In this document: positions 59,114 through 64,000 of the stretch, piece after piece
Layout: each line of letters opens with the position of its first letter
Numbering within the stretch: position 1 is the first letter of the stretch
Assembly (NCBI RefSeq): GCF_049852125.1
Contig: NZ_CP187532.1
Coordinates: 1,922,001-1,986,000 of the forward strand
Length of the DNA: 64,000 nucleotides
Direction: 5' to 3'
Origin: Senimuribacter sp049852125
Lineage (GTDB): Bacteria; Bacillota; Clostridia; Peptostreptococcales; Anaerovoracaceae
Translations under genes and position numbers: made by a program
Notes under the pieces: model-generated
What the model saw: only the letters and a program-made list of their open reading frames with translations
Told to the model about the DNA's origin: nothing
The model's database searches: none

Positions 59114-59267
59114 TGGTTGCGGGGACAGTCCGTTGTGCGATTTTGCAAAGCAAAATCGCCGCCCTTCACAGGCTCAAGCAGCCTGTTCGGGCCGTGACCT
59201 ACTCGACAGTCCGCAGGACTGTCTCGTTTCACGGTCGCGCCTCTCGGTTCAAGTCCTGCCGCCGCAA
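59114..59267. mobile_element. Hairpin-rich element bounded by inverted tRNA-fMet 3' ends
   Basis: The left edge TGGTTGCGGGGACAG is identical to the minus-strand tRNA-fMet 3' end at 59310-59324. The right edge GGTTCAAGTCCTGCCGCCGCAA is an inverted near-copy of the tRNA's T-arm and 3' end. Between them are perfect hairpins: GCGATTTTGC (59137-59159), ACAGGCT (59168-59186 loop region) and GACAGTCC/GGACTGTC (59205-59223), the last inside CCGTGA/TCACGG. No gene. The layout suggests a small MITE- or REP-like element derived from the tRNA. Confidence 0.5.
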
Positions 59268-59278
59268 AATCATCATAA

Positions 59279-59302
59279 AAAACTGCTCAAAAGAGCAGTT
59301 TT
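59279..59302 (-). terminator. Terminator after tRNA-fMet
   Basis: AAAACTGCTC and GAGCAGTTTT are 10-bp arms with a 4-base loop, followed on the minus strand by a T-run. Confidence 0.8.
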
Positions 59303-59309
59303 ATCTTCA

Positions 59310-59385
<76 letters not shown>

Positions 59386-59492
59386 ACATCAGATTGCCCT
59401 TTCGGCAATCATTATATAAATATCACACCACACATTCATATATATGACGCAATATTATTTTTATGTCTGACTTTCTATCCCACCAATATGAT

Positions 59493-59581
59493 TGGTGCCG
59501 GAGACCGGGGTCGAACCGGTACGATCGGTAAGGATCGCAGGATTTTAAGTCCTGTGCGTCTGCCAATTCCGCCACTCCGGC
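59493..59581 (-). tRNA. tRNA-Leu (anticodon TAA)
   Basis: Class II tRNA on the minus strand: acceptor GCCGGAG/CTCCGGC, D-arm AATTGGCAGAC, anticodon stem AGGA/TCCT with loop CTTAAAA, a long variable arm, T-loop TTCGACC, and CCA encoded. A hairpin GATTGCC/GGCAATC (59392-59410) lies between it and tRNA-fMet. Confidence 0.93.
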
Positions 59582-59588
59582 ATAAAAT

Positions 59589-59663
59589 TGGCTCCGAGGG
59601 TGGGGCTCGAACCCACAGCCTACCGGTTAACAGCCGGTTGCTCCACCATTGAGCTACCTCGGA
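59589..59663 (-). tRNA. tRNA-Asn (anticodon GTT)
   Basis: Minus-strand tRNA: acceptor TCCGAGG/CCTCGGA, D-arm AGCTCAATGGTGGAGC, anticodon loop CTGTTAA, T-loop TTCGAGC, discriminator G, CCA encoded. First of the three clustered tRNAs. Confidence 0.95.
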
Positions 59664-59864
59664 ATACCTGCTTACTGTCAATCAGTATTATTAACAGCAA
59701 CAGAAAATATTATACACTTCTTCCATATAAAAGTCAATGCTTTTTTTCGAAACTTTTATTTGAGCTGATGTCAAGTTCACGGTAACATATAAAAACAACA
59801 AATATCCTTTTCATGATTTCAACGTTATTATCGCACCCTCATTTCAGTCCCGATCTATTTACCG

Positions 59865-59912
59865 TTGACAGAAAAAGGATGTCATGCTACAATAAACATA
59901 CCGTTAGTATGT
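59865..59912 (+). promoter_or_regulatory. TetR promoter and operator
   Basis: TTGACA (59865-59870) and TACAAT (59888-59893) are 17 bp apart. The inverted repeat ACATAC(CGTTA)GTATGT at 59896-59912 overlaps the start point. A similar sequence lies before the MFS gene. Confidence 0.8.
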
Positions 59913-59934
59913 TATAGTCAGGAGGAAACAAACC

Positions 59935-60588
59935 ATGGCAAGAAGTAAACATCCGGAAGAAACAGTCAATCTGATACTAGACGTATCCTTCCGTCTTTTT
60001 CTGGAGAAAGGCTACCAATACACCTCTATTCAAGATATCATCGACAATTTAGGCGGTCTGAGCAAGGGTGCTATCTACCATCACTTCAAATCAAAAGAAG
60101 ATATTCTGATAGCCGTCACGGATCGGCTAACAGCAGATTCCAACAGATTGCTGTCTCAAATCAGAGATTTGGATGGCGTCTCAGGCAAAGAAAAATTAAG
60201 AATGGCCTTCAAAAGTTCCTTAAATCGTCCTGTACAAGACAAACTGTTTACCATCGCGCCTAACATGAATAACAATCCGCAATTATTCTTTTCCATGTTA
60301 GAAGACACAATTAAATTTGCTGCTCCAGAATATATCCGGCCGATTATTCAGCAGGGTATCGACGACGGTTCTATCACCACAGAGTATCCCGAACAGCTGG
60401 CTGAATTGATTCTGCTTCTAGCGAATGTCTGGCTCAATCCAATGACTTCCGGCAGCTCTGTCGATGAAATTCGCGGTAAAGTCATGCTGTTCCGGCAGAT
60501 GATGAAAGGCTTCGGTCTGGATATTATCGATGATGAAATTGTCGACAGATTGCTTACTCTAACAGATATTTATCAAGAGCACAGATAA
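59935..60588 (+). CDS. TetR/AcrR-family regulator
   Basis: A 217-residue regulator. The HTH is at about 20-55 (EKGYQYTSIQDIIDNLGGLSKGAIYHHFKSKEDIL). The C-terminal helical ligand domain is of its own type. AGGAGG precedes the ATG. The next gene encodes an MFS transporter and both genes have ATACCG-type inverted repeats in front, so it likely represses itself and the transporter until an inducer binds. Confidence 0.93.
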   Translation: MARSKHPEETVNLILDVSFRLFLEKGYQYTSIQDIIDNLGGLSKGAIYHHFKSKEDILIAVTDRLTADSNRLLSQIRDLDGVSGKEKLRMAFKSSLNRPVQDKLFTIAPNMNNNPQLFFSMLEDTIKFAAPEYIRPIIQQGIDDGSITTEYPEQLAELILLLANVWLNPMTSGSSVDEIRGKVMLFRQMMKGFGLDIIDDEIVDRLLTLTDIYQEHR

Positions 60589-60679
60589 ATAAACGTGGTC
60601 GCTCGTTCTATACTGTCGGATTCTGCTGTACATCATAATCTATCTCTGCTGAGGCAGATTCTTTCTCACCGTTATACAT

Positions 60680-60703
60680 ACCGTCATGCGGTATCTATAA
60701 TTA
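60680..60703 (+). promoter_or_regulatory. Operator and -10 of the MFS gene
   Basis: ATACCG(TCATG)CGGTAT (60680-60696) is an inverted repeat with 6-bp arms like the one at 59896. TATAAT (60698-60703) follows, so binding would block polymerase. No good -35 is present. Confidence 0.6.
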
Positions 60704-60727
60704 ATCATCAAAGGAGGTATTCACCTA

Positions 60728-62047
60728 ATGAAACAACAAAAATTTTCTAGAGATTTCTTTCTGGTAGTTATTGGTCAGATTATTTCTCTTTTTGGCAACG
60801 CTGCTATTCGATTTGCTTTACCGCTGTACCTTCTGAACCAAACCGGTTCCTCCGCATTATACGGCACTGTTACAGCCTGCGCTTTTATTCCCGCTATTTG
60901 TCTTTCGCCAATTGGCGGCATCATTGCAGATCGCGTCAATAAACGAAATATCATGGTCATTCTTGATTTTTCTACTGCCGCGGTCATCACACTCTTTTTT
61001 CTGCTCACAAATTCTATAAACCTGATTCTACTACTGACTGTTACATTGATGCTGTTGTACGGGATTTACGGAGCTTACCAACCCGCTGTCCAGGCCAGCG
61101 TTCCGGCTCTCGTTCAACCTGAATACATCCTTCAGGCCAACTCTATTATCAATATGATTTCTTCCCTTGCCGCGCTTATAGGACCTGTTCTGGGAGGCAT
61201 TCTGTACAGCGCCTACGGCCTAACTCCCGTCCTGTTTTTATGTATTGTCTGTTTTATATTATCGGCAGTGATGGAGCTTTTCATTAAAATTCCCTTTGTC
61301 CGCCAACCAGCCGGCAATTCCATACCGCATATCATCAAAGACGATTTTTCTGTAAGCCTCCATTTTATATGGAAGGATAAATCTGTGATCGGCAAAGGAC
61401 TTCTGGCCGTCTGCGGCATCAATCTGTTTCTTTCTTCCATGATCATTGTCGGCCTCCCATATATGGTTACGGAAGTTTTAGATTTCACTCCTGCCGCAGC
61501 CAATAAGCTCTATGGCTTCGCAGAAGGCGCTCTTGCAGCCGGAGGTTTAGCCGGAGGACTCTGTGCAGGTATCTTCGCTCGTAAGCTTACCATTGAGAAA
61601 TCAGGAAGCTTTATTGTAATTTGTGCCATCTGTGTTTTCCCCATGGGTATCGCGCCGGCCCTTCTGTCCTCTCCAATAGCAAACTATGTAGTCCTTACTG
61701 TCTGCTGCTTCCTGATTATGATTTTTTCCACCCTTTTTTCAGTGCAGGTTATGGCCTTTGTGCAAACAGAAACTCCACAGCGTCTGATCGGAAAGGTCAT
61801 TTCCGTCACTCTCACCGTAACACTTTGCGCCCAACCTCTGGGCAATGCCCTCTACGGTCTTCTGTTCCAAGTTTGCGATGGCTTCGAGTATGCAGTTATC
61901 CTACTAGCCGGTATCGCTTCACTCCTGATTTCTTTTAAATCAAAGGGGATCTTTCGCGGCTTTGTCAATCATGCCGGCGAACACGACGTCCAAAACAGAA
62001 CAAAAGAAGACAAAATCCATAAAAATTCCCTAAAAATCGAAAAATAG
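60728..62047 (+). CDS. MFS transporter
   Basis: A 439-residue protein with about 12 membrane segments. GNAAIRFALPLYLLNQTGSSALYG at the start and IGGIIADRVNKRNIMVILD (the MFS loop 2-3 motif) place it among drug-efflux type MFS proteins (MacB/enterobactin-exporter-like group). Start with AAAGGAGG. Regulated presumably by the neighbouring TetR. Substrate unknown. Confidence 0.9.
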   Translation: MKQQKFSRDFFLVVIGQIISLFGNAAIRFALPLYLLNQTGSSALYGTVTACAFIPAICLSPIGGIIADRVNKRNIMVILDFSTAAVITLFFLLTNSINLILLLTVTLMLLYGIYGAYQPAVQASVPALVQPEYILQANSIINMISSLAALIGPVLGGILYSAYGLTPVLFLCIVCFILSAVMELFIKIPFVRQPAGNSIPHIIKDDFSVSLHFIWKDKSVIGKGLLAVCGINLFLSSMIIVGLPYMVTEVLDFTPAAANKLYGFAEGALAAGGLAGGLCAGIFARKLTIEKSGSFIVICAICVFPMGIAPALLSSPIANYVVLTVCCFLIMIFSTLFSVQVMAFVQTETPQRLIGKVISVTLTVTLCAQPLGNALYGLLFQVCDGFEYAVILLAGIASLLISFKSKGIFRGFVNHAGEHDVQNRTKEDKIHKNSLKIEK

Positions 62048-62167
62048 AGATTGATTCTTTCAAAACAGCGGATATATAATATAACGGCAGCGCATTTAAC
62101 ATCTATCCACGATTTTAAATGGATTGTATTTTTATGTGCAATATTATTAATGAAGAAGGAGTTATCA

Positions 62168-63691
62168 ATGAAACAAAAAGAAAGCCGGATATGGAACGGT
62201 ATTGAGAAGTTTGGAAATAAGCTTCCACATCCCGTTTACATATTCATGATTTTAACCGTCGTAGTTTTCATCGTATCAGCTCTGTGCGGAAATATTGTGT
62301 TCCCACATCCGACTAGCGGTGAAGAACAGCATATCTCAAATTTGATGAGTAAAGAGGGTCTCACTTGGTTCTTGCAGTCCATGGTTGAAAACTTCGTAAC
62401 ATTCAGTCCACTGGGCATCACTTTAGTTTCCATGTTGGGCATCGGTATCGCTGAAGAAAGCGGACTTGTAACAGCAGTTATTAAATCCAGCATTTCTGGC
62501 GCGCCAAGGGCTCTTGTTACTGCAATTGTTTTATTCGTAGGCATCATGGGTAGCTTAGCAGGTTCCGCTACATTCGTAATTATCCCGCCTCTTGGCGCAA
62601 TGATCTTCAGGGGCATGGGACGTCATCCGATCGCCGGGCTGGCAACCGGTTTTGCCGGTGTTGCCGCCGGTCTTTCCGCCAACCTTTTGATCACCCAGAC
62701 AGATATTCTTCTCTCTGGTATTACAGAATCTGCAGCGCAGATCTATGATCCTTCTTACGCTGTAAATCCAACTGTAAACTGGTACTTCATGGCAGCGTCC
62801 ACTATTGTGCTGACCATCGTCGGAACAATCGTTGTCGACAAAATCATCGAACCGAGATTAGGGGAATATCACGCGGAAGATGGTGAAGCAGATAACATCG
62901 AGACAGCAGAAAGCGAAACTCTCGCGGCTGTAACAGGAGAAGAAAAATCCGGACTGAAGTGGGCCGGTATCGCAACACTGATCTACGTCATTATCATCGC
63001 AATCACCATTATTCCAAAGAATGGGCTTCTCCGCGGCGAGGACGGCGGTGTTATTGTATCCCCATTCATGAGCGGTATGGTTCCAATTCTGACACTGCTG
63101 TTCTTAGTTGCCGGTTTAGCTTATGGTATTCGTACCAAGGTAATCAAGAAATCTGCAGATTTAGTTAACATGTGGGGAAAATCCATGGCTGGTTTAGCAG
63201 GCTTTGTGGTTCTCTGCTTCTTTGCGGGACAATTCGTCAAAGCATTCTCTCAATCCAACCTAGGACTTTATTTATCTGTCAAAGGCTCTGACTTCCTGAG
63301 CAGCAGTCACCTGACAGGCGTGCCTCTCATCGTTGCATTCATCGGTATCACCATGCTGATCAACTTTGTCATAGGCAGCGCTTCGGCTAAATGGGCTCTG
63401 ATGGCGCCAATCTTCGTTCCGATGTTCATGGGCCTTGGCTTCACACCGGAATTTACACAAGCGGCGTTCCGTATTGCCGACTCTGTCACCAACTCCATTT
63501 CCCCATTAGAACCATTCATGCCTTTCATCATTATGACTGCGCTGAAATATGACAAAAAATCCGGTCTTGGCTCTATTATCGCTACAATGCTCCCATTAGC
63601 CATCACCTTTGCCGTTACATGGGTTCTTCTTCTTCTGATTTGGTACAAGCTGCAGCTGCCGTTAGGTCCAGGAAGCTTTATCATGATGTAA
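62168..63691 (+). CDS. AbgT-family p-aminobenzoyl-glutamate transporter-like protein
   Basis: A 507-residue membrane protein. The start at 62168 (MKQKESRIWNGIEKFGNKLP) follows AAGGAG. AbgT marks: GNKLPHPVYIFMILTVVVF, the GSASAKWALMAPIFVPMF motif near the C-terminus, and RIADSVTNSISPLEPFMPFI. Family members carry p-aminobenzoyl-glutamate or export sulfonamides. The M20 peptidase encoded 10 bases downstream favours import of a small peptide-like substrate and its cleavage in the cell. Confidence 0.92.
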   Translation: MKQKESRIWNGIEKFGNKLPHPVYIFMILTVVVFIVSALCGNIVFPHPTSGEEQHISNLMSKEGLTWFLQSMVENFVTFSPLGITLVSMLGIGIAEESGLVTAVIKSSISGAPRALVTAIVLFVGIMGSLAGSATFVIIPPLGAMIFRGMGRHPIAGLATGFAGVAAGLSANLLITQTDILLSGITESAAQIYDPSYAVNPTVNWYFMAASTIVLTIVGTIVVDKIIEPRLGEYHAEDGEADNIETAESETLAAVTGEEKSGLKWAGIATLIYVIIIAITIIPKNGLLRGEDGGVIVSPFMSGMVPILTLLFLVAGLAYGIRTKVIKKSADLVNMWGKSMAGLAGFVVLCFFAGQFVKAFSQSNLGLYLSVKGSDFLSSSHLTGVPLIVAFIGITMLINFVIGSASAKWALMAPIFVPMFMGLGFTPEFTQAAFRIADSVTNSISPLEPFMPFIIMTALKYDKKSGLGSIIATMLPLAITFAVTWVLLLLIWYKLQLPLGPGSFIMM

Positions 63692-63701
63692 GGAGGAAAG
63701 C

Positions 63702-64000
63702 ATGTTAGCTGATAAATATATCCAATCTCTTTCAAAAGAACTGGACGCAAGATTTGAAGCTCTTACCGCTATGAGCCGCAAAATCTGGGAGAATCCTGAA
63801 CTGGGTTATCAGGAATATTTAGCTTCCGGACTGCTGTCTGATATGCTGGAGGAAAACGGTTTCGACCTGCAGCGCGGCATCAGCGGTATGGATACGGCGT
63901 TCCTTGCAGTAAAAAAATCCGGCAAGCCAGGTCCTGTCATAGCTTTTGTTGCAGAGTACGACGCTTTGCCAAAGATCGGTCACGGCTGCGGCCATAACCT
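63702..64000 (+). CDS. M20-family amidohydrolase (5' part)
   Basis: The first 99 residues of a peptidase. RKIWENPELGYQEYLAS is the typical M20D start and FVAEYDALPKIGHGCGHN contains the metal-binding HGCGHN. The M20D group includes AbgA/AbgB, which hydrolyse p-aminobenzoyl-glutamate. It follows the AbgT gene by 10 bases with AAGGAGG. The protein runs beyond the window. Confidence 0.88.
   Translation, partial: MLADKYIQSLSKELDARFEALTAMSRKIWENPELGYQEYLASGLLSDMLEENGFDLQRGISGMDTAFLAVKKSGKPGPVIAFVAEYDALPKIGHGCGHN

Noticed and set aside
59114..59267. A plus-strand tRNA, because of GGTTCAAGTCC and CCGCAA near the end
   Set aside because: No D-arm or anticodon arm can be built. The matches are explained by an inverted copy of the tRNA-fMet end.

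Overview
The window looks like a chromosome segment of a low-to-moderate GC anaerobic member of the Bacillota, most likely class Clostridia. The support is strong AGGAGG ribosome binding sites, a FeoAAB ferrous iron operon under a DtxR-type regulator, diaminopimelate epimerase, sporulation-era cell wall hydrolases with G5/LysM/NlpC-P60 architecture, and an AbgT transporter. The family cannot be fixed from sequence reading alone. 

Bases 1 to about 14,370 are the right end of a temperate prophage integrated at the 3' end of a tRNA-Leu(CAG) gene. A leftward early operon (about 9,880 down to 1 and beyond) carries small regulators, a pentapeptide-repeat protein, ERF annealase plus YqaJ exonuclease, HNH and PDDEXK-type nucleases, replisome-organiser-like and helicase-loader-like proteins, SSB and a second solenoid protein built of 17 octapeptides. 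A divergent switch region (9,885-10,223) holds three similar inverted-repeat modules. To its right the lysogeny arm runs CI-like repressor, a short ImmA-like metallopeptidase, a Cys-rich lipoprotein, three neighbouring envelope proteins that end in the same His-Cys-Cys-Cys module, then the integrase. The structural genes and the other attachment site lie left of the window.

From 14,460 to 64,000 the segment is chromosomal. In order: an FAD oxidoreductase, DUF1292, uvrC and two D-Ala-D-Ala carboxypeptidases; divergent serC and serA with a compact symmetrical promoter region; an XRE/membrane-protein cassette; two tandem NlpC/P60 hydrolases; a leftward mntP-rdgB-yihY-DUF1287-lipid kinase-PAP2 cluster; a 2-hydroxyacid dehydrogenase, an FMN oxidase, a Na/Ca-type exchanger and an AEC transporter; the feo operon with DtxR and three DtxR-like boxes; a GntR-controlled ABC cluster in which a WG-repeat protein/permease pair is present twice; Mrp ATPase and a ferredoxin; an unannotated structured RNA of about 300 nt; a phospholipid cluster (PAP2, LPG-flippase-like, pssA, psd); DUF1848, a nucleoid-associated protein, and a remarkable single-chain fusion of MetA with aspartokinase; an alkyltransferase-like protein; a PurF-like protein without the catalytic Cys; a NifU-domain protein; dapF; a tRNA-fMet/Leu/Asn cluster beside a hairpin-rich tRNA-derived element; and finally TetR, MFS, AbgT and M20 peptidase genes.

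The observations I rank highest are the MetA-aspartokinase fusion, the lysogenic cassette of envelope proteins with a shared putative zinc module, the structured RNA at 47,400-47,705, the Cys-less PurF paralogue, the ice-nucleation-like octapeptide solenoid, and the tRNA-flanked hairpin element.
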